A DNA stretch of 64,000 nucleotides from Mucinivorans hirudinis (GTDB lineage Bacteria; Bacteroidota; Bacteroidia; Bacteroidales; Rikenellaceae), in assembly GCA_000723505.1 (NCBI GenBank), contig HG934468.1, forward strand, positions 248,001 to 312,000, written 5' to 3'. The notes beneath the pieces are model-generated. The model was not told the origin of the DNA. It was given only the letters and a program-made list of their open reading frames with translations, and made no database searches. A program made the position numbers and the translations under genes. Positions 1 through 9,637 of the stretch are shown piece by piece (the first letter of the stretch is position 1; each line of letters begins with the position of its first letter).

Positions 1-689
1 CAATGGGGGCACTGCCCCACTCCACTTTCCTAAGCATCTCGTTACCAAGCGATATTTCGATTGAGTGGTGCGAAGGTTTTTTTGCAGGCTATCGTGCACA
101 CAATGTCGCGCTGCTCGGGGGAGACACAACTAAATCTACGGAGAAAATCACAATCAACGTTACGGCGATTGGCACGGTTGATAACGAGAATATTAAGCTA
201 CGCAAGGGGGCAAAAGCCGGCGATAAAATATATGTCACCTCCACGCTTGGAGATTCGGCAGGGGGGTTGCAATCTATTCTACAAAACAGACCTAACAAAG
301 AACTTATAAAAGCTCACAATCTACCTCGCCCACATATCGCCGAGGGACTGGAACTCAGTGTTAATAAGAATGTTACAGCAATGATGGATATTTCGGACGG
401 TCTAGCCTCCGATATAAGACATATATTGGAGGCATCAAATGTGGGAGCTAAGATAGAATTATCTAAAATTCCGATAAGCAATACTCTGTTAAACAGTGGC
501 TTGAACGCTATGGAGTTGGCTCTAACCGGAGGTGAGGATTACTGCTTACTTTTTTGTGCCGCGCCCGATGCGGAATTTGCGAAATACCGACAAATAGGTG
601 AGATAACCTCCTCTAATATATGTAAGATAGTATGGTGTGAGCACGATATTCCGACCGAAAGGAGTTTCGACGGATTTACTCATTTTTAG
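1..689 (+). CDS. thiL: Thiamine-monophosphate kinase, 5' end outside the window
   Basis: Phosphorylates thiamine monophosphate to the diphosphate cofactor with ATP. The visible 228 residues carry family motifs: LLGGDTTKS near residue 40, MDISDGLASDI near 128 and LTGGEDYCLLF near 175, in the order expected for the AIRS/PurM-like fold. About 100 N-terminal residues are missing because the window starts inside the gene; the first ATG (position 3) is an internal methionine, since ThiL proteins have Met-Gly-Ala at this point. The gene stands alone before a 359-base gap. Identity is clear from motifs; regulation cannot be seen. Confidence 0.9.
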   Translation, partial: MGALPHSTFLSISLPSDISIEWCEGFFAGYRAHNVALLGGDTTKSTEKITINVTAIGTVDNENIKLRKGAKAGDKIYVTSTLGDSAGGLQSILQNRPNKELIKAHNLPRPHIAEGLELSVNKNVTAMMDISDGLASDIRHILEASNVGAKIELSKIPISNTLLNSGLNAMELALTGGEDYCLLFCAAPDAEFAKYRQIGEITSSNICKIVWCEHDIPTERSFDGFTHF

Positions 690-1048
690 TCTCATCAGGT
701 ATTTATTGAAACGAACTTGCATCCAAAAGTCTCTCATTGACAATGTGCAACACGTATTACTCTATCCTGCAAGTTTTTGTTGATAAAACATTGCAATAGT
801 TCGTTAAAAATTCCCCTAACGTTCTGATATTAAGCATAATACACCTTAATCATTACCCACACCGCCGCTAGGTCTCAGTCGAAATAGCTATCTGATATTC
901 AAGGGCAAAGCGACCCCAAGACAAGCGCAGGGTGACAGAAGCCAAAAATTTTTAACGAGCTATTGTTACTATATAGAGAAAAAATTCCTATTTTTGTGGG
1001 ATTATTGAAATTTCAAAAAAATCTAACATAAATAAAAGTCGAATCATT
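690..1048. other. Intergenic gap thiL-mutA
   Basis: No credible reading frame, tRNA or strong hairpin was seen in this 359-base stretch. Its right end holds the putative mutA promoter. The rest is AT-rich and featureless. Confidence 0.5.
963..996 (+). promoter_or_regulatory. Putative mutA promoter, Bacteroidetes type
   Basis: A TATTTTTG box at 989-996 matches the Bacteroidetes -7 consensus TAnnTTTG. A possible -33 TTG lies at 963-965, but the 23-base spacing is longer than the usual 19-20. The box is about 53 bases upstream of the mutA start. Confidence 0.4.
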
Positions 1049-2911
1049 ATGGCAGAGAAAAAACAACTGATGGCGGAATTTCCACCCGTATCCACCCAAA
1101 AGTGGAAAGAGGTCATCACAGCCGACCTTAAAGGGGCTGACTACGAGAAAAAACTCGTATGGAAAACGCTCGAAGGCTTCGCGGTAGAGCCATTTTACAG
1201 GGCAGAAGACCTTGCGGGTCTCAAACATATCGGGGGCAAAGCCGGTGAGTTTCCCTATGTGAACGGAGCGAAAATGCGCAATGATTGGTTTGTGCGTCAG
1301 ACAATTAAGGTAGATTGCCCAAAGGAGGCAAACAAACAAGCCCTCGATGTGCTTATGCGTGGAGTAGATTCGATTGGCTTTGTTGTGGGCGACAAAGAGT
1401 TCTCAAAGGCTGACCTCGATGTGCTCTTGAACGGGATAGAACTCAAAGCAGTAGAGGTAGCATTTAGCGGCTGCGGAGTTAAAAACGTTGCAACGCTATT
1501 TATCGAGAATTATGCCGCCGAAGGCGTACGCGCCACGTTCGACATCGACCCTCTGAAAAAGGCTACCAAGAAAGGTGGATACTGCAAAGGTTGCGGCGAA
1601 AGTTGCAACTGCTTCAACAAACTTGTCGAGCTTATAAAAGCCAAGGGCGAGAGCAAAATTCGTATTGTTGGTGTTGGTGGCGTGCTGTTTAATGCGGCGG
1701 GTGCAAATGCGGTTCAGGAGTTGGCATTTAGCCTTGCTATGGGACACGAATACTTGGCAGCTTTAATTGGTATGGGTTTGAGTGTAGACCAAGCCGCTTG
1801 CTCGATGAAGTTCACGATGGCAATCAGTTCCAACTACTTTATGGAGATTGCAAAATTCCGCGCAGCTCGTATGTTGTGGGCGAACATTGTTAAGCAATAT
1901 AACCCACAGACAAGTTGCGCTTCAAAAATGCGCGTACATACGGTTACCTCTGAGTGGAATATGACCGTTTACGACCCATATGTAAATATGCTGCGCGGAA
2001 CTACAGAGGCTATGTCGGCAGCCATTGCGGGGGTAGACTCTATCGAGGTTCTTCCTTTTGACCACTGCTTCGAGTCTCCGACCGAATTCTCGACCCGCAT
2101 AGCTCGCAACGCGCAACTCCTTCTGAAAGAGGAATCTCATTTAGACCAAGTAGTCGACCCATCGGCAGGCTCATACTATATTGAGACGCTTACTGCAAAA
2201 ATTGCCGAGGCAGCTTGGGAACTTTTCAAGAAAGTTGAAGATAAGGGCGGCTACTGCGCCTCATTGCAAGAGGGTTTCATACAAGATATAATCAAGGCAA
2301 CGTCCGACGCTCGCGACAAGAGCATAGCTACACGCCGCGAAACCCTGCTTGGCACAAACCAATATCCAAATTTTAATGAAGTGGCAGACAAGGCTGTAAC
2401 GGCTCAGGATGTTACTCGTTGCACGGGTCAGGGCACGTGTGGTTGTGGCGGAACTGAGACAGCGTTCAAACCTTTGCGTACCTATCGCGGCGCAATGGAG
2501 TTCGAGGCGCTTCGCTTCAAAACAGACAAGGCGGCAAAAGAGCCTAAGGCATTTATGCTCACTTGCGGTGCTTTGGCATTCGCTCGCGCACGCGCTCAAT
2601 TCTCTTGCAATTTCTTTGCTTGCGCAGGTATCCGCGTTCAGGATAACACATATTTCAATAGTGTTGCGCAGGGTGCCGCGGCGGCTTTGGAGGCTAAGGC
2701 TGAGATTGTGGTTGTTTGTGCCGCGGACGACGACTATGCTACATTGGCTGTGGAGGCTTACAACCTGTTGAAGGGTAAGGCTATCGTGGTTGTAGCGGGT
2801 GCCCCTGCCTGCCGAGCGGAGTTAGAGGCAGCCGGAATCAAGCACTTTATCTCGGTAAAGGATAATGTTTTGGAAACTCTAAAAGCATACCAGACCGAAT
2901 TAGGAATCTAA
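1049..2911 (+). CDS. mutA: Methylmalonyl-CoA mutase small (beta) subunit
   Basis: Structural subunit of the B12-dependent mutase that interconverts succinyl-CoA and methylmalonyl-CoA in the propionate pathway. The 620 residues show the mutase TIM-barrel region (for example YFMEIAKFRAARMLWANIVK near 270) and a C-terminal flavodoxin-like domain that lacks the cobalamin-binding DxHxxG motif, as expected for this subunit. Two cysteine-rich stretches stand out: CKGCGESCNCF near residue 180 and CTGQGTCGCGG near 460. The mutB gene follows 100 bases downstream in the same direction, so co-expression is likely. Confidence 0.93.
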   Translation: MAEKKQLMAEFPPVSTQKWKEVITADLKGADYEKKLVWKTLEGFAVEPFYRAEDLAGLKHIGGKAGEFPYVNGAKMRNDWFVRQTIKVDCPKEANKQALDVLMRGVDSIGFVVGDKEFSKADLDVLLNGIELKAVEVAFSGCGVKNVATLFIENYAAEGVRATFDIDPLKKATKKGGYCKGCGESCNCFNKLVELIKAKGESKIRIVGVGGVLFNAAGANAVQELAFSLAMGHEYLAALIGMGLSVDQAACSMKFTMAISSNYFMEIAKFRAARMLWANIVKQYNPQTSCASKMRVHTVTSEWNMTVYDPYVNMLRGTTEAMSAAIAGVDSIEVLPFDHCFESPTEFSTRIARNAQLLLKEESHLDQVVDPSAGSYYIETLTAKIAEAAWELFKKVEDKGGYCASLQEGFIQDIIKATSDARDKSIATRRETLLGTNQYPNFNEVADKAVTAQDVTRCTGQGTCGCGGTETAFKPLRTYRGAMEFEALRFKTDKAAKEPKAFMLTCGALAFARARAQFSCNFFACAGIRVQDNTYFNSVAQGAAAALEAKAEIVVVCAADDDYATLAVEAYNLLKGKAIVVVAGAPACRAELEAAGIKHFISVKDNVLETLKAYQTELGI

Positions 2912-3011
2912 AAAAAAGCCGTAGATGTCGTTGCGGCTTGCGATGCAATTTACGCGGAATTCTATGTGTAAGATTGTAGGTCAAGATCGCAATTAAAAAT
3001 ACAAAGAAATA

Positions 3012-5150
3012 ATGAGAGCAAATTTTTCAGAAATAAATTATAAAGGAGAGGCGACAGGCAGTTGCTGTTGCTCTTCAAAAACCCCTTGCGAAAAAGAGGT
3101 TTGGATGTCGCCGGAATTGATTCCCGTTAAAGGAACATACTCGGCAGAGGATTTGAACGGTATGGAGCACCTGAATTATGCAGCAGGTGTTGCCCCATTC
3201 CTTCGCGGACCCTACTCCACGATGTATGTTATGCGTCCGTGGACAGTGCGTCAGTATGCCGGTTTCTCGACTGCTGCCGAGTCTAATGCGTTCTACAAGC
3301 GCAACTTGGCTTCGGGACAAAAGGGTCTTTCCGTGGCTTTTGACTTGGCTACTCACCGCGGTTACGATGCAGACCACCCACGCGTTGTGGGCGACGTTGG
3401 TAAGGCGGGGGTATCCATCTGCTCGGTGGAGGATATGAAGGTGCTATTCGACGGTATTCCGCTGAACCAAATGTCTGTTTCGATGACTATGAACGGAGCG
3501 GTACTTCCCGTTTTGGCATTCTATATCGTTGCAGGTATGGAGCAAGGAGCATCACTCGACCAACTTTCAGGTACTATTCAGAACGATATTTTGAAGGAGT
3601 TTATGGTGCGTAACACCTATATCTACCCTCCAAAATTCTCGATGAAGATTATCGCAGATATTTTTGCATACACTTCAAAGAATATGCCTAAGTTCAACTC
3701 TATCTCAATCTCGGGCTACCATATGCAGGAGGCGGGTGCAACCTGCGATATCGAGTTGGCATATACATTGGCGGATGGTCTGGAATATTTGAGAGCAGGC
3801 ACAAATGCAGGTATGTCTATCGACTCATTTGCTCCACGTTTGTCCTTCTTCTGGGCGATTGGTATGAACCACTTTATGGAGATTGCCAAGATGCGTGCGG
3901 CACGTCTTTTGTGGGCAAAGATTGTTAAACAATTTAACCCTAAATCCGAAAAGTCGTTAGCATTGCGTACCCACTCGCAAACTTCGGGTTGGTCGCTCAC
4001 CGAACAAGACCCATTCAACAACGTTGCCCGCACCGCTATCGAGGCTATGGCATCGGCTCTGGGACACACTCAGTCGCTCCACACCAACGCCTTGGACGAA
4101 GCTATCGCTCTGCCAACAGACTTTTCGGCACGTATTGCTCGTAACACCCAAATCTATATCCAAGAGGAGACTAATATTTGCAAAGCAGTAGACCCTTGGG
4201 CAGGTTCTTACTATGTGGAGACTCTGACCAACGAAATTGCACACAAGGCGTGGGCTTTGATTGAAGAGGTTGAGTCGCTCGGCGGTATGGCAGCAGCAAT
4301 CGAAACGGGCGTACCAAAGATGCGTATCGAAGAGGCGGCAGCCCGCACTCAGGCTAAGATTGACTCGGGTGAGCAGACTATTGTCGGTCTGAATAAATAT
4401 CGTTTGGAAAAGGAAGACCCAATCGATATTTTGGACGTAGACAACACGGCTGTACGCCTTTCGCAAATAGAGCGTCTGAAAGAGCTTCGGGCGAACCGCG
4501 ACGAGGCAGCTGTTAAAGTGGCACTGGCGGCAATTACCAAGTGCGTTGAGACGGGCGAAGGTAACCTATTGGAGTTGGCTGTGGAGGCTGCCAAGGTTCG
4601 CGCTTCTCTGGGTGAAATATCTGATGCCTGCGAAATTATCGTGGGGCGTTATAGAGCTACAATCCGTACAATTTCAGGCGTTTATTCATCAACTGTGAAA
4701 GATAACGAAAAGTTTGCTCAGGCGAAAGGCTTGGCAGAGGCGTTTGCAAAGAAGGAGGGTCGCCAACCTCGTATTATGATTGCCAAGTTGGGTCAGGATG
4801 GACACGACCGCGGTGCAAAAGTTGTTTCAACCGGCTATGCCGATATAGGCTTTGACGTGGATATGGGACCTCTGTTCCAAACTCCGGAGGAGGCTGCTAA
4901 ACAAGCAGTTGAAAATGACGTACACGTAGTAGGCGTATCCTCGCTCGCGGCGGGACACAAAACACTTGTTCCACAAATCGTTGCGGAGCTTGAGAAATTG
5001 GGTCGCCCGGACATCGTGGTGGTTGTGGGTGGTGTTATCCCTGCTCAGGACTACGCGGCATTGTATGATGCAGGTGCAGCGGCAATCTTCGGACCCGGTA
5101 CACCTGTTACGGATGCGGCGATTAAGATTCTCGAGATATTATCCGAGTAA
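3012..5150 (+). CDS. mutB: Methylmalonyl-CoA mutase large (alpha) subunit
   Basis: Catalytic, adenosylcobalamin-binding subunit, 712 residues. The N-terminal substrate barrel contains [19 protein letters not shown] near residue 75. The C-terminal B12 domain has [13 protein letters not shown] near residue 595, where the His of DxHxRG is the lower cobalt ligand. The N-terminus carries an unusual Cys cluster, [13 protein letters not shown], around residues 18-30. It pairs with mutA just upstream; together they allow propionate formation from succinate, a common Bacteroidales fermentation route. Confidence 0.95.
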   Translation: MRANFSEINYKGEATGSCCCSSKTPCEKEVWMSPELIPVKGTYSAEDLNGMEHLNYAAGVAPFLRGPYSTMYVMRPWTVRQYAGFSTAAESNAFYKRNLASGQKGLSVAFDLATHRGYDADHPRVVGDVGKAGVSICSVEDMKVLFDGIPLNQMSVSMTMNGAVLPVLAFYIVAGMEQGASLDQLSGTIQNDILKEFMVRNTYIYPPKFSMKIIADIFAYTSKNMPKFNSISISGYHMQEAGATCDIELAYTLADGLEYLRAGTNAGMSIDSFAPRLSFFWAIGMNHFMEIAKMRAARLLWAKIVKQFNPKSEKSLALRTHSQTSGWSLTEQDPFNNVARTAIEAMASALGHTQSLHTNALDEAIALPTDFSARIARNTQIYIQEETNICKAVDPWAGSYYVETLTNEIAHKAWALIEEVESLGGMAAAIETGVPKMRIEEAAARTQAKIDSGEQTIVGLNKYRLEKEDPIDILDVDNTAVRLSQIERLKELRANRDEAAVKVALAAITKCVETGEGNLLELAVEAAKVRASLGEISDACEIIVGRYRATIRTISGVYSSTVKDNEKFAQAKGLAEAFAKKEGRQPRIMIAKLGQDGHDRGAKVVSTGYADIGFDVDMGPLFQTPEEAAKQAVENDVHVVGVSSLAAGHKTLVPQIVAELEKLGRPDIVVVVGGVIPAQDYAALYDAGAAAIFGPGTPVTDAAIKILEILSE

Positions 5151-5166
5151 TACCCTTATTAACCCA

Positions 5167-5229
5167 ACACCCCAAACTAGGAACTTATTTGCAAGTCTTA
5201 CCGACAAATGAGTTCCTAGTTTGGGGTGT
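5167..5229. terminator. Long-stem hairpin between convergent genes
   Basis: The 18 bases at 5167-5184 are exactly complementary to 5212-5229, with about 27 bases of loop; one more pair extends inward. It sits between the mutB stop and the stop of the converging glycosyltransferase gene, so a bidirectional terminator is the simplest reading. The long stem and large loop are unusual for an intrinsic terminator and there is no strong T run. Confidence 0.55.
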
Positions 5230-5240
5230 CGAGTTAAAAA

Positions 5241-6125
5241 CTATAAAGCGGGAGGGATATTTTTCTCACTTGCCTTTTTGTGGCGAAATCCGGAGTCTCC
5301 CTCTATTTTCTTTCTCAGCAATTTAGAGTATATCAGTGCTCGGATAGCGGAGGGCATAATCCTCACAGGAAAACGCACCGCTATATTCCTCAACATATCA
5401 ACGAAACGGATAACCCCCATTTTATAAAACCGATACATCAAGCAAACCTCCCCTTTAGCATACCTCCATCCCCCGCGGCGAGTAGCCATAGAAACGCCAC
5501 CACGAACGTTGACCAGCCTTTGTTGGACATTGTAAAGTGTTGCTCCACAGGCAATCATTCGACCCCAAAGCCAATAATCTTCCAATAGGTAAAAGTGCTG
5601 ATAACCTCCTGCTTCTAAAACCCTGCCACGACGGAACATAACGGTCACGTGGTTCACTGGTGTCTTCTTTCGGAAGTATTTTTTGAGCTGGTCATCTGTT
5701 TCCGGCGCTCGGCGTTCTGATACTATTTCGGCTGGGTCGTCTTCAAATTCGCTTATCCAACCGCCCACAATCGACAGTTCCGGGTTCTCGGCAAATGCTT
5801 TTAATTGCAGTTCAAAGCGTTGTGGCATCGAAATGTCATCACTATCCATCCGCGCCACCAGGTCGTATTGGCACACTTTCAACCCCTCGTTAAGAGCCAT
5901 ACCAAGCCCCACGTTTTCAGGTAATGACAGCACCTTTAAGGATTTATACTTTGACTCAAACTCATCAACCACCTCGTCGAGTTCCGCCGTTAGCGCGCCA
6001 TCTTTGACCAAAACCACCTCATCAGGCTCTATTGTCTGTTCAAAAACACTACGTAGTGCCTCCCGCAGGTATTCCTTTTTTTCGCGATGATATACAGAGA
6101 TTAGAACGCTAAATTTCTCCATCAT
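5241..6125 (-). CDS. Family 2 glycosyltransferase
   Basis: A 294-residue GT-A enzyme that likely transfers a sugar from a nucleotide sugar onto a glycan. The N-terminus KFSVLISVYHREKKEYL begins the nucleotide-binding fold, and LVARMDSDDIS near residue 90 carries the metal-binding DxD. EDYWLWGRM near 180 is the acceptor-side ED motif typical of GT2. A basic C-terminal tail suggests membrane association. It overlaps the upstream GT4 gene by 17 bases, so the two are translationally coupled and probably act on the same surface polysaccharide. Donor and acceptor cannot be told. Confidence 0.85.
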   Translation of the reverse strand: MMEKFSVLISVYHREKKEYLREALRSVFEQTIEPDEVVLVKDGALTAELDEVVDEFESKYKSLKVLSLPENVGLGMALNEGLKVCQYDLVARMDSDDISMPQRFELQLKAFAENPELSIVGGWISEFEDDPAEIVSERRAPETDDQLKKYFRKKTPVNHVTVMFRRGRVLEAGGYQHFYLLEDYWLWGRMIACGATLYNVQQRLVNVRGGVSMATRRGGWRYAKGEVCLMYRFYKMGVIRFVDMLRNIAVRFPVRIMPSAIRALIYSKLLRKKIEGDSGFRHKKASEKNIPPAL

Positions 6126-7152
6126 AAATTTTTATATGCCTATCATAAAAGGCTCTAGGTGAGTATTTTTCTAAATATAGCGCATAAATATTTCGCGAGA
6201 GAACATCGCGATTTAACATCGCATCCCCTATCGCTCCCACTATCGAATTTTCTGTGTCCAACTCAAACATCTCTACCTCAGTGCCTTTAGTCACTATTTC
6301 GCGGAAAATCTCAATATCAGACACTACGCAGGCTTTTCCGTAACAAGCCGCCTCTAAGAGTGACAATGGAAATCCCTCGCTACGACTCGGCATCGCAAAA
6401 ATATCATAGTGAGGCAGATACCGATACGCTTCGGGTTGCGTACCCGCAAAAAAACATCTATCGTAAACTCCCACCTTGCGCGCCTGCTTTTCCAGCTCCT
6501 CGCGCGAGCGCCCGTCACCAACAATATACAACTTGTGGTTGGGCAACTCAGCCAACGCATCTATCAATATATCAATACCTTTCACTGTGGATAACACAGC
6601 ATTAACACCAATGAGAGTTGCCTCTCCCTTAAACTTTTGCAGTGTCACAAGTTCATCATTTGTAATCTTTTTCGTATAATCTACCGTGCGAGTATTGTAG
6701 GCATAGGTCAGTTTTGCGGGAGTAATCCACTGTTTGTAATACTCCTTGGCGGTCTTGCTCAACGTAATGACGCGGTCTAATTTCCCAAGGCTGCGCATCC
6801 ACAACCGTCCGAAGACTTGAGCGACAAACCAATTGTATTGATACCTAAAATCCTGAAAGACAAATGGATGCACGGTAGACATATACTTCACTCGTCCGCT
6901 ATGCTCTCTAAATCTGCTCACGTACTTATCGGGACGCATTCCGTGGCTGTGAACAACGTCAAACTGCACGAAATCAATGGCTTGATTTGCCTGAATTTTC
7001 ACAGTCGTGCACGGAAAATCGAGCGGAGGTTTCTCGTCGAAATAGAAGACCGTGCACAGATGATCATTCTCCATCATAACCTTAACCAACTCATAGACAA
7101 CTAAAACCGGCCCCTTTGCCGCAAGTGACGGAACGATATATGCTATATTCAT
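6109..7152 (-). CDS. Family 4 glycosyltransferase
   Basis: A 347-residue GT-B enzyme. The N-terminal half starts MNIAYIVPSLAAKGPVLVVYE. The C-terminal donor domain contains IVGDGRSREELEKQA and the signature MPSRSEGFPLSLLEAACYGK near 255-275, with the Glu residues of the EX7E motif of GT4. It is preceded by the WG-repeat gene with a 4-base overlap and followed by the GT2 gene. The pair probably extends a cell-surface glycan; the sugar is unknown. Confidence 0.87.
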   Translation of the reverse strand: MNIAYIVPSLAAKGPVLVVYELVKVMMENDHLCTVFYFDEKPPLDFPCTTVKIQANQAIDFVQFDVVHSHGMRPDKYVSRFREHSGRVKYMSTVHPFVFQDFRYQYNWFVAQVFGRLWMRSLGKLDRVITLSKTAKEYYKQWITPAKLTYAYNTRTVDYTKKITNDELVTLQKFKGEATLIGVNAVLSTVKGIDILIDALAELPNHKLYIVGDGRSREELEKQARKVGVYDRCFFAGTQPEAYRYLPHYDIFAMPSRSEGFPLSLLEAACYGKACVVSDIEIFREIVTKGTEVEMFELDTENSIVGAIGDAMLNRDVLSRNIYALYLEKYSPRAFYDRHIKIYDGEI

Positions 7153-7988
7153 TGCACCTCTCCTTTTGTATTTATTACTAAATCCTTGCCCGCCAGACGT
7201 ACCCGCGCAAAACCGCTCTCGTCGAAAGAAGTTGCATTTTCGTATGCGGGCGTAATAGCTTCAACACCCTGCAAATCAACATATCCATACTTGCCACCAC
7301 TGCGCACCAGCAGTAATCCATCAGAAAATTCGCCCATCCAATCATATCTGCAACCTACAATTTCACGCCCACTGCGGTCGAAACAGCCCCACTTTCCCTT
7401 TTTGTTGCAGTAGGCAATCGCCGAGCCATCCCACGAAATTTCGTCAAAAATAGTATTAATCACCAATTTACCGTCCGGTTTACTCAGCCCGCTCAGACCC
7501 TTTCGAACCACAACTGCACGCCCCTCTTCAAACTCCTCCACACGGTCGTACATAGCCTCGATCACCACCTCGCCAGTCTCCTTCTCCTTATACCCCCAAA
7601 GCCCACCACTCTCAAAAGGAATCAACCCCTCATTATATATAGCAGCCTCATCTGCAACACGCTCATTATCAAACTCTAGGAAAATAGGGTAATAATCCCC
7701 CGATTGGTGGTCGTCAAAGACCAAAAGTTCACTCTCCACAACAGAGCCGTGAATAATGCCGGCTGCTGCGAGACAACTCGTTCGCTCATACCCCTTTACA
7801 GAGGTAAAACACTTCAAAGCAGCAACTTTACCACTACACTCAACCATAAATGTTACCACCCCTTTAGATGAATAGAATAGCGGATACCCCTCCTTGTCGA
7901 ACACCGTTCTAATGTCCGACAAGGTGAGCAATCTGCTGTGGAGGTTCATAACTGCCTCAATATAATTGTTAATCGAAGGAAAGCGCAT
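7149..7988 (-). CDS. WG-repeat protein with kinase-like N-terminus
   Basis: About 279 residues from the ATG at 7988; a GTG at 8063, immediately after the VWA stop codon, would add 25 residues. The N-terminal 100 residues resemble a truncated protein kinase N-lobe: VVTFMVECSGKVAALKCFTS contains an invariant-Lys-like ALK. No HRD or DFG motif follows. The rest is a series of WG (KWG) repeats such as LWGYKEKETG, GKWGCFDRSG and GKYGYVDLQG. The VWA gene is directly upstream. I infer a decayed partner of a TerY-P-type signalling module; the function is unproven. Confidence 0.6.
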   Translation of the reverse strand: MRFPSINNYIEAVMNLHSRLLTLSDIRTVFDKEGYPLFYSSKGVVTFMVECSGKVAALKCFTSVKGYERTSCLAAAGIIHGSVVESELLVFDDHQSGDYYPIFLEFDNERVADEAAIYNEGLIPFESGGLWGYKEKETGEVVIEAMYDRVEEFEEGRAVVVRKGLSGLSKPDGKLVINTIFDEISWDGSAIAYCNKKGKWGCFDRSGREIVGCRYDWMGEFSDGLLLVRSGGKYGYVDLQGVEAITPAYENATSFDESGFARVRLAGKDLVINTKGEVQ

Positions 7989-8063
7989 TGTTTCAGTGAA
8001 AAATAAAAAGTGAGAAATCGCGTAAAATGAGGTAGCGAAAATATTTTTCGCCGCATTTTTCAC

Positions 8064-8915
8064 CTATAATTTATATACTGTTGTGCTGCCAATATTTATG
8101 AATTTTACGAGGTCGGACATCGAGGCATTAAAAGCCATACCACGGTATTCGCCAACAATAGGGTGGTCGAAATGTATGGCAATTTCTCGCGCAAAACAGT
8201 CAGGCATTTTGCTCGATATGGAGTATAATAGATGGGCGTACTTGTCCTCGGGCAACTCACTTTCGTTTTCAGGAAAAATGATTGAACTCTCGGAGCTGCC
8301 ACTCAAATGAATATTCATCAGAATTGGCTCACCATCAGACGTTTGCAAAGTTTTTATCTGCGCAACAACCTCCACCAACTCCCTCTCTGTCGAGTCGGTC
8401 GCTTCGCCATCCGAGATGTTGATGATAAGCGGCGGAAACGAATCGTAATGCTCACCACACCAATCTTTTATCTCGCCATACACCCTGCTGAAAGCCGCAC
8501 GCATCGGAGTTCTGCCGTGCGCGGTTGCCTCCACCCAAACTCGCTGCAATACGTTGGTTACGGCAACCTTTCCATCGGGCATTAATCTTTGTCTTTGAAC
8601 GTTTTGCGTCTCTTTTACTATGCCCACTAACTTTTCAGGCGAGACAAAATAGCTATTCGAGTCCGCCAGCAGCGACTGCACACCCGCACCCGAATAGCCC
8701 ACTACCATTATATCATAATAGTGTTTATATCCGCTCTCGCAGCGAGAGCGAGCTACAAACTCCTCCAACAAGTTGTTGATTATCTCCGCAACAGCTATAC
8801 ACTTGGGTTTCCATCCATCACGCCACGCTATGGTCTCCCACATCGAACCCGACTGGTCTACCATAATCACAACCGCCATTGGGTTGCGCACCGATATTTT
8901 CGCCTGATGAGCCAA
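8064..8915 (-). CDS. VWA-domain protein, TerY-like
   Basis: A 283-residue von Willebrand factor A protein. The MIDAS motif is VIMVDQSGSM with Asp20, Ser22 and Ser24, followed by NISDGEATDS near 165, so divalent-metal binding is probably intact. No signal peptide is visible, so it should be cytoplasmic. Its layout resembles TerY-type VWA proteins, which in TerY-P triads travel with a PP2C phosphatase and a kinase. Here the next gene is a WG-repeat protein with a kinase-like start, and no phosphatase gene lies between them. Confidence 0.75.
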   Translation of the reverse strand: MAHQAKISVRNPMAVVIMVDQSGSMWETIAWRDGWKPKCIAVAEIINNLLEEFVARSRCESGYKHYYDIMVVGYSGAGVQSLLADSNSYFVSPEKLVGIVKETQNVQRQRLMPDGKVAVTNVLQRVWVEATAHGRTPMRAAFSRVYGEIKDWCGEHYDSFPPLIINISDGEATDSTERELVEVVAQIKTLQTSDGEPILMNIHLSGSSESSIIFPENESELPEDKYAHLLYSISSKMPDCFAREIAIHFDHPIVGEYRGMAFNASMSDLVKFINIGSTTVYKL

Positions 8916-8921
8916 CTCAAA

Positions 8922-9620
8922 TTAATCTTCCAAAAAATATTCGATTGTCGTTACCACGCGCAAAATTTTGATATCTTGTGTGTTCTCATCTCTATCCAAT
9001 ATTGTGAGTTGTCCCTGAGACGCAGTTTTAATTTTACCAAGCTTGCTTTGAGAATCCTCAGCGAACTTTTCGGCAGAGGCACGGGCATTTTTGGTAGCCT
9101 CTTCAATCATCCTTGGTTTGATGTCGTTGAGCTTTGTAAATTGATATTTTGTCTGGAATTGCCAATTTGATACCAACGCAATGTTCTGTTTGAGTAGTTG
9201 AACCTGCTTGGAAATTAACTCGCGCACCAACTCAACATTTTCGCTACTGACGGTTATAACATTAGTTGTGTTGTAACGATACGGAGCATTTCCCGGTGAG
9301 TACATCTCCGCTTGGCGGTCTTGCACCACGGGAGAGGAGAGGGTTATATCCTCTTTTTTAATGCCATTATCTGTCAAGAACTTGATTATATGGTTGTTCT
9401 TTTGCTCGATTTGCGAGAAAATTTGTTGCAGGTCATTACCAACCTCCATATAGGATATAGGCCAAATTACGCGGTCGGCAGGAGTTTCAATCTCTGAGAG
9501 ACCCTTAACGACAACCGTTCTATCCAACATTTTGAAATTCTTCACGGCACTGTTTATACAGAAGCCGACAACTACCAAACCAATGGCTATGTATAGCCCT
9601 ATTAATTGATTGCTTTTCAT
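8922..9620 (-). CDS. SIMPL-domain (DUF541) membrane-anchored protein
   Basis: A 232-residue protein with one N-terminal membrane segment (LIGLYIAIGLVVVGFCINSA) and an extracytoplasmic SIMPL domain starting at RTVVVKGLSEIETPADRV. The pattern of an oligomeric domain with ITLSSPVVQDRQ and a C-terminal ILRVVTTIEYFLED strand fits the family. Relatives are linked to outer-membrane stress functions, but no biochemical role is established. It lies 17 bases downstream of metG and 6 bases upstream of the VWA gene, all on the minus strand. Confidence 0.8.
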   Translation of the reverse strand: MKSNQLIGLYIAIGLVVVGFCINSAVKNFKMLDRTVVVKGLSEIETPADRVIWPISYMEVGNDLQQIFSQIEQKNNHIIKFLTDNGIKKEDITLSSPVVQDRQAEMYSPGNAPYRYNTTNVITVSSENVELVRELISKQVQLLKQNIALVSNWQFQTKYQFTKLNDIKPRMIEEATKNARASAEKFAEDSQSKLGKIKTASQGQLTILDRDENTQDIKILRVVTTIEYFLED

Positions 9621-9637
9621 TATTTTATGTGTATTTT

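Noticed and set aside
690-962. Possible tRNA or riboswitch upstream of mutA (B12 control)
   Set aside because: No cobalamin riboswitch core or cloverleaf was recognised by eye in this AT-rich stretch.
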